From assembly GCF_004379255.2 (NCBI RefSeq), contig NC_056041.1, positions 2,914,001 through 2,978,000 on the forward strand: a stretch of 64,000 nucleotides of DNA, given 5' to 3'. Positions 1 to 11,824 of this stretch are shown in pieces; within the stretch, counting starts at the first letter, position 1, and each line of letters begins with the position of its first letter. The position numbers and the translations under genes were made by a program. Under the pieces are notes generated by a model that saw nothing but the letters and a program-made list of their open reading frames with translations, did not search any database and was not told where the DNA came from. This DNA is from Salvia splendens (lineage: Eukaryota > Streptophyta > Magnoliopsida > Lamiales > Lamiaceae).

Positions 1-18
1 CCACCTATCATAAACCCA

Positions 19-37
19 CTCTCTCTCTCTCTCTCTC
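19..37 (+). repeat. (CT)n microsatellite in the 5' leader of the first P450
   Basis: An uninterrupted CT dinucleotide run ends two bases before the ATG of the first P450 gene. Pyrimidine runs like this are common in plant 5' leaders. The promoter itself lies outside the window. Confidence 0.9.
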
Positions 38-38
38 C

Positions 39-1605
39 ATGGAATTTCAGTCAACCTTTAGTTTGACTACCGCCGCCCTCTTCCTCCTGACACCTGTCGT
101 TTTCTTACTCATAATCAAGTCACGTAGACAAAAACCACACCACCACCAGCTCCCGCCGAGCCCGCCGCGGCTGCCTCTGATCGGCCACGTCCACCATCTC
201 ATCGGCAAACTACCCCACCACGCCCTCACCGCCCTCTCCCAAAAATACGGCCCCGTCCTCCACCTTCGCCTCGGCCAAGTCCCCGCCGTCATCATCTCCT
301 CCCCGGCGGCTGCGCGCGAGGTCCTCAAATCGCAGGACCCCGCCTGCGCCGACCGCCCCGACAGCATCGGCACCAACATCATGTGGTACGACCAGGCCGA
401 CCTCGCCTTCAGCCCCTACGGCGAGCACTGGCGCCAGATGCGCAGGATATGCGTCCTCGAGCTCCTCAGCGCCCGCAACGTCCGCTCCTTCGGCCTCCTC
501 CGCCGCCACGAGGTCGACCGCCTCGTCGACACCCTCCGCCTCTCCGCAGGCCGGCTCTTCGACCTCACGACGGCGGTGTTCGCCGTCACCAGCGCCACCA
601 CGTGCCGGGCGGCGTTCGGGAAGGTGGTGAGGGGCCGCGAGGCGCTGATTAAGATGATGAGAGAGGCGGTGACGATGACCGGAGGGTTAGAGCTTGCGGA
701 TTTGTTTCCGTCGTCGAAGCTGCTGAATGTTCTCTGCTGGAATAGGTATAGGCTGCTGAGGATGCGGCGGCGGCTTGACCGGATTCTGGATGTGATCGTG
801 AAGGAGCACCGCTTGAAGAAGAGCGGCGAGTTCGGCGGTGAGGATATAGTCGATGTTTTGATCAGGATGCAGGAAAACAGAGAGCTTCAGATTCCAATCA
901 CGAATCACAACATCAAAGCTATCATTTTCGTAAGGCCATTACTTTTTTTAATCAGTTATACCGTTAATATATTTCTGACAAATATATATGCAGGATATGT
1001 TTTCTGCTGGAACTGAGACAACGTCAACGACTATTGACTGGGCGATGGCGGAGTTGATGAGGAACCCTGCTGTGATGGAGAAGGCGCAGGCGGAGATCAG
1101 AGCGGCCGTGAAGGGAAAAACGAGCGTCCAAGAGGGCGACTCGGAGGCGCTGAGATACCTAAAACTGGTGATCAAAGAGACTCTGAGGTTGCACCCGCCG
1201 ATTCCGTTGCTTCCGAGAGCGTGCAGAGAAGAATGCAAAGTTGATGGATATTCAATCCCGGTCAAAGCTAAAGTGGTGATCAACGCATGGGCCATGGCCC
1301 GGGATCCAAAATACTGGGACCGGCCCGAGATATTCTGGCCCGAGCGGTTTGAGGGGAGTTCGGCAGACTTCGCGGGCAGTGAATTGCAGTATATTCCTTT
1401 TGGGGCAGGGCGAAGGGCCTGCCCGGGGATAGGGTTCGGGCTGGCGACGGTGGAGCTGACGCTGGTGCAGCTTCTCTATCACTTTAACTGGAAGATGCCG
1501 GTGGGAACGAGCGTGGATATGGCGGAGGGCGATGGGGTCGCCGTCGGTCGGAAAAACGGTCTCTTTGTGGTCCCCACGCCCTATGATAATTCGATTGCTA
1601 TATGA
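39..1605 (+). CDS. CYP71-family cytochrome P450 (CYP71D/CYP71BE-like), two exons
   Basis: Membrane-anchored P450 monooxygenase of the ER; this family usually oxidises terpenoids or other specialised metabolites, but the substrate cannot be read here. Exons are 39-929 and 994-1605 with a 64-nt phase-0 GT-AG intron, giving 500 aa, the normal length. Visible in order: N-terminal hydrophobic anchor (about 10-26), proline hinge PPSPPR (about 40-45), I-helix AGTETT (302-307), ExxR in KETLRLHPP (E359, R362), PERF (413-416), and the haem loop [10 protein letters not shown] with ligand Cys440. No lesion is seen. The first roughly 600 nt of exon 1 are very G+C-rich at third positions, far above the surrounding DNA, which creates long shadow frames. 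It converges with a second P450 at 5.9-7.5 kb that has the intron at the same site, so they are probably old tandem duplicates. Family call is firm, subfamily is not. Confidence 0.93.
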
Positions 1606-1721
1606 TAGTTTTGTGACTGAGTTTTCGTTCGACTTGTTGCTAAATTTACTCTGTTTTTACAGTTTGATATATGTATTCAAGGAGCATGATGTAAGCGATA
1701 ATATAAGATTAATAAAATAAT

Positions 1722-1940
1722 TACGCCCTCTGTTTTTTCATAGTTGAGTCATTTCCCTATACAGTAACTTTTTTCTCTTTCTTACTTTACTCTCTCTTAC
1801 TTTATTCTCTCTACTTTATTCACTTTCTACTTTTTTCCCTCTCTTACTTTTTTATCTTTTTATTTAACACATTCAAAATCTCTTTCTTAAACTCCGTACT
1901 GAAAAGTTTTGCTTCAACTATGAAGAAACGGAAGGAGTAC
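1722..1940. mobile_element. Stowaway-like MITE (about 220 bp)
   Basis: The left end (TACGCCCTCTGTTTTTTC) and the reverse complement of the right end (TACTCCTTCCGTTTCTTC) resemble each other and the plant Stowaway/Tc1-mariner MITE terminus (TA then CTCCCTCCGT). Both continue into CATAGTTGA. The interior is a pyrimidine-rich CTTACTTT/CTCTC stretch. No coding capacity. It lies just past the 3' end of the first P450. Confidence 0.6.
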
Positions 1941-2537
1941 TAAATAGTAGTATTTAGTATGAATGATTAGATTTGTGATAAACAGCTTGATTAATTACTC
2001 AATTAGATAATCATCCTTTCAATTATTTCTATAATATAGGGTAGATTAATTAATGTAAAAACGGAAAACATTGTAAAGTTACTGTATTTATAGTAAAATA
2101 CTTATATTCCATTAAAATAAAACTGAATGAAAATTTGAAAATGAAAAGTATTACCCCATTAAATTAAAATTATAGAAATTAATCCTTATAAAATGATTAG
2201 CTTAGAAAAACAATTAACCACTACGTACGTTGAATTACTCAATACTCTTAAAAATAAGGCAATTTTAGTATTAGTTGTTGAGGACGAGTGTATAATGATT
2301 GATTAATTATAGTCCAGAATAAAAAAAATTTATTTAATTCAGTGATAAAGAGCCAGCAAAAAGTTTGTATACATTTCGAAGTGGATAAGGAATAATAAAA
2401 ATAAAATACTCCACTAAATATAATATTCTACAAATCTCTGTTCATTTTAAAATCACAAAAGGACAAGGCAGTTAAAATTTGAAGGCACAAGCATGAACTA
2501 TATAGTCCATAATACCAAATACCAACACATGCTATAC
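1941..2537. other. AT-rich intergenic spacer
   Basis: No credible ORF, RNA gene or repeat boundary seen. Very AT-rich, between the MITE and the transposase remnant. Confidence 0.6.
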
Positions 2538-2770
2538 TCAGAGTATCCTTATCACTGCTCTTGCCAAAAATCACAGATATGGGCTCGGATCCACTTTTAT
2601 TATTTTTTTACTTACTGCTCTAAGGCAATAGTACAACACCCACATGCATACTCTTCCGCCAGGACATGCTCAAGGGTCTCACCATTTTATTATTCAATTT
2701 AAATAAAAACATTTTCACAATATTAAAATACATTAAAAATACCTGAAATACTATTACAAATTACAAAAAA

Positions 2771-2860
2771 ATTAAAAATTACATAATTAAAATCATAAAA
2801 ATTAAAAATTACATAATTACAATCCTAAAAATTAAAAATTACATAATTAAATTCATAAAA
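2771..2860. repeat. Three tandem copies of a 30-bp AT-rich unit
   Basis: Three consecutive 30-bp units start at 2771, 2801 and 2831, each beginning ATTAAAAATTACATAATTA and differing by two or three bases. They lie immediately downstream of the transposase stop codon. Confidence 0.9.
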
Positions 2861-2873
2861 TTAAAAAAACGCA

Positions 2874-4152
2874 CTACTCGTGGCCGAATTTCGCCCAAAT
2901 GTATTTGATTAGGTCTTCTTGTAGCTCAGTGTGGGTTCGGGTATCGCGCATTGTGTTTCTTGTTTCGATCCTCTCGCCCACCGTCGTATGCACACCTCGG
3001 CGTGGGGGAGACCTCGCGGTTGAGCTTCCGGCTTCATCCTCGTCGTAAAAGTTAGTCGTCATCGGTCCTTCGTCAGCTATAATCATGTTGTGCAAGATAA
3101 TACACGTGTACATGATGTCGACGATATTCTTAACATACCACAGCCGAGACGGGGCCTTCACAATATTGGATCGGCCTTGAAGGACCCCAAGAGCTCTTTC
3201 GACGTCTTTCCGAGCAGACTCTTGACGTTGTACAAAAAGAACCCGTCTCGGGTCTTGCGGATTGCTGAACGTCTTCACGAAAGTCGACCACCTTGGGTAT
3301 ATACCATCGACGAGATAGTAACCCATGTGGTATGCATTTCCGTTGACGGTGAAGTCGATCGTCGGTGCTACACCATTCAAAACATCATTGAAGAGTGGTG
3401 AAGAATAGAGCACGTTCAAGTCGTTGTTGGATCCGGCAATACCGAAATATGCATGCCAAATCCATAGGCGGTAGTCGGCGACCGCTTCAAGGATAAGTGT
3501 TGGGTCGCCGTCTTTGTGGTCGCTTAAGTGTTGCCCCCTCCAAGCAGTCAGGCAATTCTTCCACTTCCAATGCATGCAGTCAATGCATACCGGGAAAACC
3601 GTGGACTATTTCGTGAAGACGAAGCAACCATTGACAATCATCGGTGGTGGGTGCCCGAAGGAATTCCTCACCGAAAGCATAACGAACGCCGTCGCAAAAA
3701 TTTTTAAGGCATAGGATTCCAGTTGACTCACCGACATGCAAATACTCGTCGAAGAGGTCAGTTGTTTGCCCAATAGCAAGTTGTCGGATGACACAAATAC
3801 ACTTCTGCAATGCCGAGAGACTTTGCCGACCGGTTGCGTCTCTACTTGGTTGAAAGTATTCAACACGGGCGGATAATGTGTTGACAATACGCATAAACAA
3901 CCGTTTTGACATGCGAAAATGGCGCCGAAAGTAATCTTTCAGAAACCGCGGCTAGTCGGAAAAATAGTCGACAACGAGCCTTTCGTTGGCTCCCTCCCGG
4001 TAACGAGGGATGTAGCGGCGAATTGATCTAGTTGGTCGAGGAGGAGGGGCGGGAGTAGTGGCGGCGACATAAGCTTCATAGGCGGCACGATATTGTTCAT
4101 AGTATTCTTGTTTTTCACGCTCCGCTTCCGCCATGATATCGGTGAAATCCAT
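2874..4152 (-). pseudogene. PIF/Harbinger (HARBI1/ALP1-like) transposase pseudogene
   Basis: Remnant of the DDE nuclease of a PIF/Harbinger DNA transposon. Reading the minus strand: an N-terminal segment (4152-3952) ends in TAG just after VVDYFSD. The same frame continues as PRFLKDYFRRHFRMSKR through 3580. It then shifts frame at HGFPGM, where a short stretch before the first catalytic region is missing. The other frame, from MHWKWKNC at 3575, runs to 2874. Family hallmarks kept: MHWKWKNCLTAW, the YYLVDGIYP aspartate block, the ESARKDVERALGVLQ glutamate block and CIILHNMII. One nonsense codon plus one frameshift make it inactive. The partner MYB-like ORF is not seen. Family identity is well supported. 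Confidence 0.85.
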
Positions 4153-4568
4153 TTGAGAGGGTTTGAGTGAGAGAGGAAGATATAGATGAGTTGTATGAAA
4201 AAATATGAATGTGAGATGAATGAGAGATGATTTGATGTGAAAAATGGATGATGAATGTGTGTATTTATAGATGATTTTGGGAATAAAAAAATTATTAAAA
4301 AATAAAAAAATTCAGAAAAACGGTAATAAACGGCCATATTTTTGGGAATTTGAAATATATATTTTTTAATTTTTGGTATTATTTTCAATTTTTTAAAAAA
4401 AATGAATTTCCAACGGATAATCCGTTGGTCAATACAAACGCACCACGTAGCTTGCTCAGCGGCACGAACGTGCTCGATGCATCAAGCAGCGCCGTGCCAG
4501 CGACGGGAATGCAGCAGCGGCGCGGCACAGACACCGTCCGTCCCAGCGAACACAACTGTGGATGCTTA

Positions 4569-5139
4569 AAACTAAGGCAACTAGTAATGATATGTCTGCG
4601 CCTCCTACCTTGAAAATAAATTTGCAAATACGAAACCCATACCCTACAGCCGCCTATGTAACCGCTCTTTTTTTTTTGGTACCATTCCAAGCAATTTACC
4701 AAACTATTACTCTGCCTCCATAAATAAATACTACGACTCTAGTATCTCACCTTGACTCGTCGGTTTATCATAGATTTGGAAAAATGTAGAAAAGTAGATA
4801 TACTTACAAAATTGGTGGATTGCAAGTTCTACTTATATAAGTATTAACTTTATAAAATTCATTTATCAAAAATAATGAAACGTTATATTTAATGATGGAT
4901 ATCTCAAATGACAATACGGCATGTTTAATGGCATACGACAAGAGAGACTAATCGATTGTTACATTGGACCATGCATCAAATCTTATATTTTGTGTAAAAA
5001 AAATTTCAATCATATTGTAGACCCAAATTCATTTTTAATATTTTTCTACTGAACAACAATACGAGGCTACCAAAAATTTGTGAGACATATACTACTCCAG
5101 CTATTCAAAAACGGTGTAACATTTAAGTTTAATATAAAT
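4569..5139. other. AT-rich intergenic spacer
   Basis: No gene or RNA seen. AT-rich DNA between the Harbinger remnant and the next MITE. Confidence 0.6.
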
Positions 5140-5551
5140 GGATATTGGTCCCTAAACTCATAAACTTTGCCTAAAATATGGTATTTCCCATGAACTTCAA
5201 AATTGGTCTATAATATCATTATATCACAAATTTTACACTTTGTTTGGCATTTCTCACGGCATGTCTATCACTATATTTGACTAACTTAAAAGTCTTTTTT
5301 ATCATACTTGACACAATAAAGTCAATGTGGTTTTTAATGTGACTTATTATCCTACTTGTATGAATCTAAAAGTGGTTTAAAATATCATAAAACGTATCAC
5401 GGTTGCCCACGTAAAATAAGATTTTGATAAAAATATCTTATATGAGCCAGTTTGAGAAATACAAACAATGTGCAAAGTTTATGTTATTATAGACCAATTT
5501 TAAAGTTTATGGGAAATACCAAAATTTATGATTTTAGGGATTAATATCCAT
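5140..5551. mobile_element. Inverted-repeat MITE, Mutator-like, with 9-bp target duplication
   Basis: A 412-bp element with long imperfect inverted arms. The left arm begins GGATATTGGTCCCTAAAC; the right arm read inward is GGATATTAATCCCTAAAA, and similarity continues through TGGTATTTCCCAT and AAATTGGTCTATAA for about 80 bp. AATATAAAT occurs directly outside both ends (5131-5139 and 5552-5560), a 9-bp direct repeat as expected for Mutator-superfamily insertion. No ORF. It sits about 340 bp beyond the stop codon of the minus-strand P450. Confidence 0.75.
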
Positions 5552-5892
5552 AATATAAATGGTTGAAATAAAATTATTTTTGGTGTGATACATACTTAAA
5601 AATGAGTTTGAATTTAATGAAAATGGTGATAGATCAAGATAGATAATTGCAAATTAGCAAATCATAATCTTAAATAAAAGGCGCAACTTTCTCATTATTG
5701 CACGGTCATATGGTTATTTTCTCCACACAGAGCTGAGCTGACAGAAAAGAATGCAACAATAATCCCTTTATATATAGAGAAGAAAGGTGCCGCCGTTATT
5801 AAGGCCAGCGCCATATAATTACAGACGAAAACATAAACGTTACACGAAACATGAAATTAATCAAAACAAAATATGATGAGCTCCCATCGTTA

Positions 5893-7470
5893 CTAGTTTG
5901 TAGGATTGCAGAGCTGCGGAATAATGATAAGCGGCGCCTTTCTAGAAACAGTAAGGCCTTCTCCCTCACTCATATCTAAACCATCACTCGTGATTCCCTT
6001 GGGCAGCTTCCAGTCAAAATGGTACAGCATTTTCGCCAACGGCAGCTCAATATTCGCCAGCCCGAAATTCAACCCCGGGCAGATCCTCCGACCCGCCCCG
6101 AATGGAATGTACTCGAAATCATTCCCTATGAAATCCTTCGGGCTGTTCTCGAACCTCTCCGGCCGGAACACCTCCGGCTCGTCCCAGTATTTCGCATCCC
6201 GCCCCATCGACCACACGTTGAACATCACCTTCGTTTTGTTCGGAATCGCATATCCACCGGCCTTGCATTCCTCTCTCGTCTGCCGCGGCAGCAACGGAAT
6301 CGGAGGATGCAGCCTGAACGTCTCCTTGATCACCAGCTTCAAGTATTTCAGCTCATGAACGTCGCTCTCCTCCACCGCCGCCTTCCCCTTCAACGCCGCC
6401 CGCACCTCCGCCTGCGCCTTCTCCATCACGTGAGGGTTCCTCAGCAGCTCCGCCATCGCCCACACCGTCGTCGTCGATGACGTCTCCGTCCCCGCCACGA
6501 ACATGTCCTGTTTTTTTCAAATTAGGTCAAAATTGAATCGAATTCGAAAAAATTCCTAATTGTGTGTGATTAATTAATTGAATCGATTACTCACGAAAAT
6601 CACAGCTTTGATGTTGTCGGTAGTGATGGGGAATTTGAGTTCTCCGGTTTGCTGCATCCGGATCAGAACGTCGACAATGTCTTCTCCGCCGAATTCGCCG
6701 CTTTGTTTCCGCTTATGCTCGTCGATGATTCCGTCGAGAATCGAATCGAGCTTCCCGCGCATTCTCCACAGTTTATATTTGCTCCAGCTGAGGACGCTGA
6801 AGAGCTTCCACGAAGGGAAGAGATCAGCAAGCTCGAATCCGCCGGCCATGGCGACGGCCTCCTTGAACAGAGCAATGAGGCCTTCGCGATCGGTCATCAC
6901 CTTCCCGAACGCAGCTCTGCAGGTGATGGTGCTGGTGAAGGTGAAGATCTTATCCGTCAAATCAATCGCATTTCCAGAAGAAGCTTCTAGAGACTTCATC
7001 AGTCGGGACGACTCGTCCCGCCTGATGTAGCCGAAGGACTTGACGTTCTTCGAGGAGAGGAGCTCGACGATGCAGATCTTCCGCATCTGGCGCCAGTAGT
7101 CGTTGTAGGCGGAGAATGCGATGTCGGTGTAGTCGTACCAAAGGATCTTGCTGGCGATGCTCTCGGGCCGGTCCGCGCAAGACGGGTCCTGAGCTTTAAG
7201 CACCTCCTTTGTGGCCTCCCGTGATGAGATCACCACGGCGGGGACCTCCCCGAGCTGGAGGTGCATCACGGGGCCGTGTTTCTTTGCTTGGCGCTGCAGA
7301 GCTTTGTGGGGGAGGTCTCCAACTAAAAGGTGGATGTGGCCGATGCCCGGGAGCTTGGGAGGGCTCGGAGGCAGGTTCTGGTGGGGTTTGGAGGGCTTTG
7401 GTTTGGTCCATTGCTTGATTAGGAAGAAGAGGAAGGTTGTGAGGAGAAGGAGAGTGGTTGTGAGATCCAT
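5893..7470 (-). CDS. CYP71-family cytochrome P450 (CYP71D/CYP71BE-like), two exons
   Basis: Second ER-anchored P450 of the same type as the gene at the left edge. Exons on the minus strand are 7470-6595 and 6507-5893, with an 87-nt phase-0 intron; product 496 aa. Features: anchor helix (about 4-19), PPSPPK hinge, I-helix AGTETS, ExxR in KETFRLHPP (E354, R357), PERF (408-411), haem loop [10 protein letters not shown] with Cys435. The start [10 protein letters not shown] was chosen over an in-frame upstream Met at 7518, because a TATA box at 7535-7542 would put transcription start near 7505. No lesion is seen. Its codon use is less extreme in GC than the first gene. The substrate is unknown. 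Confidence 0.94.
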
Positions 7471-7534
7471 CTCTATTGTTATGATACTTGTGTTTTTGTG
7501 GTGTTTGATGAATTGCATGAGATGATGAATGATG

Positions 7535-7542
7535 TATTTATA
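7535..7542 (-). promoter_or_regulatory. TATA box of the minus-strand P450
   Basis: Reads TATAAATA on the minus strand, 65 bp upstream of the chosen start codon. It would place transcription start near 7505 and leave a leader of about 35 nt. This spacing argues for the downstream of the two in-frame Met codons. Confidence 0.6.
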
Positions 7543-10500
7543 GTGTAGGAATTTAGAGTGTAGTAGTATTTAAGTTAGTCGCATGCACAAGTTTAAATAT
7601 TTAAAGTTCAAGGTAGGAGGCTGGAAGAAAGTGCAGCAGAGATGAATATTTTTTTAATTTAATGTACTAGTGTTTGGTGCATGCTAGGGCAGTCAAATAT
7701 TACTAGCTTTTTAGAGTGTATTTTTCTTGATTGGAGACTTGTAGTCGCGCGATATGTATCATTTAGGTTTTTTAATTGTATAATATTGGATATAAGGTCA
7801 TATAAGCTCGTTGTATTTTTTTGAACTATTTATATTTATATGCAATTATATACTATAGTTCATGCATTCACCGACTTAATTACTATAACTATATGCAAGT
7901 GAACTATTTATATTTATATTTACAGTGTTAGTCTTTCATAGAGAATGATTAAGCTATAGCACAAACTTGACCAAAGTGTGAAGTATTCAACATGCAAAGG
8001 ATGAATATTCTTTACATGAAATATACTAGTAGTATAGTACTATTAGAAATGATTTCTTATTAACTTGAAATATAGTACCCCTTTCCATTCCAACTAAGTT
8101 AGGACATTTCTTTTAAGCATAAATGAAAATTAAGAAACTATGTTGAATATGTTAAATGAAGATAAAATAAAATATATGATAGAATAAAATAGAAAAAATA
8201 GTTTATTCTTTTCAGATACGGGGATGTGTCAATGAGAAATAATTTCTTATCTTTAAAACCAAACACCTTAAATAATGTTAGAAATGTATACAAAAATATA
8301 GTACTATTAACCTGTAATAGAGTATTAGAAATGATTTCTTAAAAAACGCTAATGATAAATATATGAAATTGTATTTTAAGTATTTAGATGCTAAACTATT
8401 CTGAAATTCTAGTTACTAAAATAGTTAAGGATTGTAAATATTTTATAAGGGCATTCACTTTTATACATCATATCATTTTATTGCCATTAGATAAATCAAT
8501 TTTTGTAAAAAGGACTGTATATATGTTGAAACTGAACTATGCTTCTGAATTATGTTGAAACTGAACCAATGTTCAAGAAAAGTGTCCAAATAAAAAAAGG
8601 TAGTCTTACTGTTGACTGGAACTAAATTTCTTTGACCAGTTTTATAAGTTTCTTTCTTCAGTTGCAGCATCTTATTTTAATAGTAAGGCTATTTTATGTT
8701 ACGTACTGGTATAAATTAGATGCTTTGCAGCTTAATTAGTGTTCAATTAAATGCCCAACTAAATTAGATAGGGAAAATATCCGCTTTTTATCTGATTAAT
8801 AAGATGGAGATTCGAGTCAGAGTAGATAAAAATGATTATTGATCTTTCTAAATTAAAAAATTGAAGAGATTATTGTAAGTGTTACTCTTTATAAGTTTCT
8901 TTGACCAGATGTGGCCATCTTAATTGAATTCCCTGCTGCTATCAACGCTATCTAGATATGTAATTATATGTTTTTCTTCTGATTTCCGGAATTAGAGTAA
9001 TTTATTATTAGTATATTCTTCTCCTCTAATACATGGATACGGAATATTATGCAAACATCGTTGAAGTTCGAGTCACCACTATCACACTGTGAATAACTGA
9101 ATATATATATAGAGAGAGAAAATTAATACTGATTCTCATTTATATAATAAAAAATGTAGCTACTCTTCAATCACCTCAATAAGAAATCATACCATTATAT
9201 ATCCAGTTATTCACAGTTAGACTAAATAATATTTTAGGAAAATTAACACAAATTAATCATCAAAATAGTGAGTCGCTACTACTCCTGTCTTAATCCAAAG
9301 CAATCAAAATTAGGTCCAAGATCTGGCCTAATAGTATTGGGCTAATGGGCTTAGGCCCAATCAAGTATCCACTCTGCTAATTAAGTACTACAAGGGAAAA
9401 TAGACATAAACAATCAACAGCACTTGAATTTTAAAAAATTGCACTATTGATTTCCACCATTTAATTATTTTTAAATGTACTCCAAACTTCGCCGTATGTT
9501 GCAAATATGATATTCATATGAAATATAAAGATTGGCAAAGATTATAAACCAATATTATACTAAAATGTTTGTGCAATTTGGTACCATTATACAACTAAAA
9601 ATTTAAACGAAAAGATGTCATTAATATTTTAGAAGAGCATCTGCATGTATGTGATACATTTGAAGATGTGATCAGCATTCAAAGATTTTTTACTTTTGAG
9701 TTGTGAAGCACAAAAGTTTGACAAAATATACCACACAATGATGACATAAAGAATTGCTCATGGTAAATTGCTAGGATAAAGTAGTGAAATATCACAATTA
9801 ACCAAAAAAAGTTAATTATATCCAATAAAGCAATATAAACTTATGACGATCAGCATAATCATGACTTCATGAGTTTCAATCACCCAAGACAAATTGTGTT
9901 TTTTTATAAAAAATTTGGACAAAGGGATAGCAAAGGTTGAACCATAAATCTATCTTTTTATGCAAGAAAGTTTATTCGCTTAAACATCCACAAAAGACTA
10001 GCATTTGTTAATTGTATACTGATTCTAGATAATTGTTCCTTTCCTATCATAATTTGCAAATTACACATTTGAAGAAATATATTTCTTGATTCGGTTGTTT
10101 TACATTTTTCATATTTTATCTCCTGTTTAATTTTTTATATGCTAGATATCTACAGTATTTATTAATATAACAACATGGTAATATGCTATACATGCGTTAA
10201 TTGTGATTATAATTAAATTAACTGAGGTGATAATTAAATTTTTATTACTATAGCACCAAAACTATTTGCATGATTACATATTGTTGGTCATTTGGACAGC
10301 AAATTTAGAGAATATGGGACACGATGATGAGTCATCCTCGTCCTTTTGTAAGACAAAAAAGATAAACAGATTAGAGTTAATCCATTAGATTAGTTTTATG
10401 TAGATACACTTTTACATTACTTCACACTACTTTTAATTTGTTCCAAATTTTACTTAATTATTCATAACAAGGCTGATTTGTCAAATATTCGTTTATACTT

Positions 10501-11824
10501 TTTTTTATCGGTTTGATAGCATTCAACAGAGAATAAAGCAATATAAGAAAAAAATAGCATCAATGAATTTCTTTATCAATATCCAAAACTTAAATGTTAA
10601 AGCATGCGATTCCAAATTTAAATTATGTGTTTAATTAAACTATACTGTAATTAATAACAGTAATAAGGATAATCTCTGCTATGAAACCATTAAAATAACT
10701 GTATTTGACAGCATTCTCTGATCAAACAAAATAATTCTAACTTCAAGAAAGGCATCAATGTCAACATAAATCAACACGTTACACATCCAATATCTCCAAA
10801 AACAAAAAGGAATTTAAAAAACCTAGTTTATGACAAACTAATCTTCACAAGGACTCACTCGCCTTTCATAATTGTAGTAATTTGAAGCTTTTCATTCAAA
10901 CCAAACTAATTATGATACATTATTCATAACATATGTTCTAGGATTTGCTTGGTCTAAAAATTGTACTACTATGAAATTAGCACTTTTTTTTTATTCTTTG
11001 CAATTTTGAAGTGGGAATCCTACTTTAGTTAAAGAGAAGTACTCCTATGTTGAGGCCCTAGAGCAGACTCTAGACAATTAGGCAGACAAAAAGGAATGTA
11101 GAACCGGAAAAGCCTCATCACTTTATTGCATTGTTCAATAGTTACATCTCTAGAACCTCGCCTCCATATTAAACTTCACATTTTCACACCGCAAGGTTCA
11201 ATCTTTAGTCTTTACCATCTTCTATCAGAATTTTTTACTGTGTAATCGTACTTATCAGCTTCTGGGATTTTGATATTTCTGCATTTCTTGACATTCTTGC
11301 AATAAAGATTCTATTTTGAGCTGTTTTGTAACTGCATATGTGCATATATTAGACTACAATTAATGAAGAGGATTAATGTTGAGTTTTGTCTTTTTGCTTG
11401 CTTAAATGAAGAAAATGGTGATAGCTTTTCTCATTATTTTTTAGCTGGAATTGATTCTGTGAGAATGTGCACCGCATAAGCCTTTTCGAAGTTGGTTTTA
11501 TTGTGCTTTTCTTGATTTGTGATGGGCTCTCCTCTATCATCTCTGTGGTTATAAAGATTTTTGCTTTTTCTTTTTCCCTTGCTTCCTTTTTTTGTCTTGC
11601 TTTCTCTATCGTTTTCAGGGTTCCCTTATCTTTTTCCATTTATGCAAAGTGGTGTATGCTAAGTCCAGCCCGTGCACACTATTTTACATCCTAATTTCAC
11701 ACTTTGAAATTCAAATATAAATAACACGTGACAATGTGATCTTCATTTCATTGCTAGGAGTTCAGTTTCAATAACTCGGATACATTTGCTCGTGCATTGA
11801 TTCGTTATAAAATCGAACCGAACT
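7543..11824. other. Long gene-poor AT-rich spacer
   Basis: About 4.3 kb without a supportable gene. It holds a fold-back pair at 9087-9216, a GGGCT/GGCCC cluster at about 9340-9360, and a weak MITE-like stretch near 8075-8235. The stretch at 11.4-11.8 kb carries a short open frame in a T-rich region that resembles no protein I know; it may be leader of the next gene. Confidence 0.55.
9087..9216. repeat. Short fold-back pair (21-bp inverted repeats)
   Basis: CTGTGAATAACTGAATATATA at 9087-9107 is matched, with one mismatch, by the reverse complement of 9196-9216. The loop is about 90 nt and AT-rich. Likely a small MITE remnant; no flanking duplication was identified. Confidence 0.55.

Larger units (their letters stand above)
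2538..4568 (-). mobile_element. Probable extent of a PIF/Harbinger-type element
   Basis: Inferred envelope of the element that holds the dead transposase. Near the left edge is GAGTATCC, and near the right edge, read inward, AAGCATCC; these may be degraded inverted termini. No convincing 3-bp target duplication could be matched, so both boundaries are tentative. A GC-rich stretch at about 4440-4560 looks like terminal sequence of the element, not a gene. Confidence 0.35.

Noticed and set aside
47..652. Long open frames on both strands inside the first P450 exon
   Set aside because: They are shadows of a GC-rich exon. The P450 frame alone carries family motifs.
7471..7518. Upstream in-frame Met for the second P450 (16 extra residues)
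   Set aside because: The TATA box at 7535-7542 places transcription start near 7505, and the downstream Met gives the usual anchor start.
1..7518. A specialised-metabolism gene cluster around the two P450s
   Set aside because: Only two paralogous P450s are present. No terpene synthase, transferase or other pathway gene is near.
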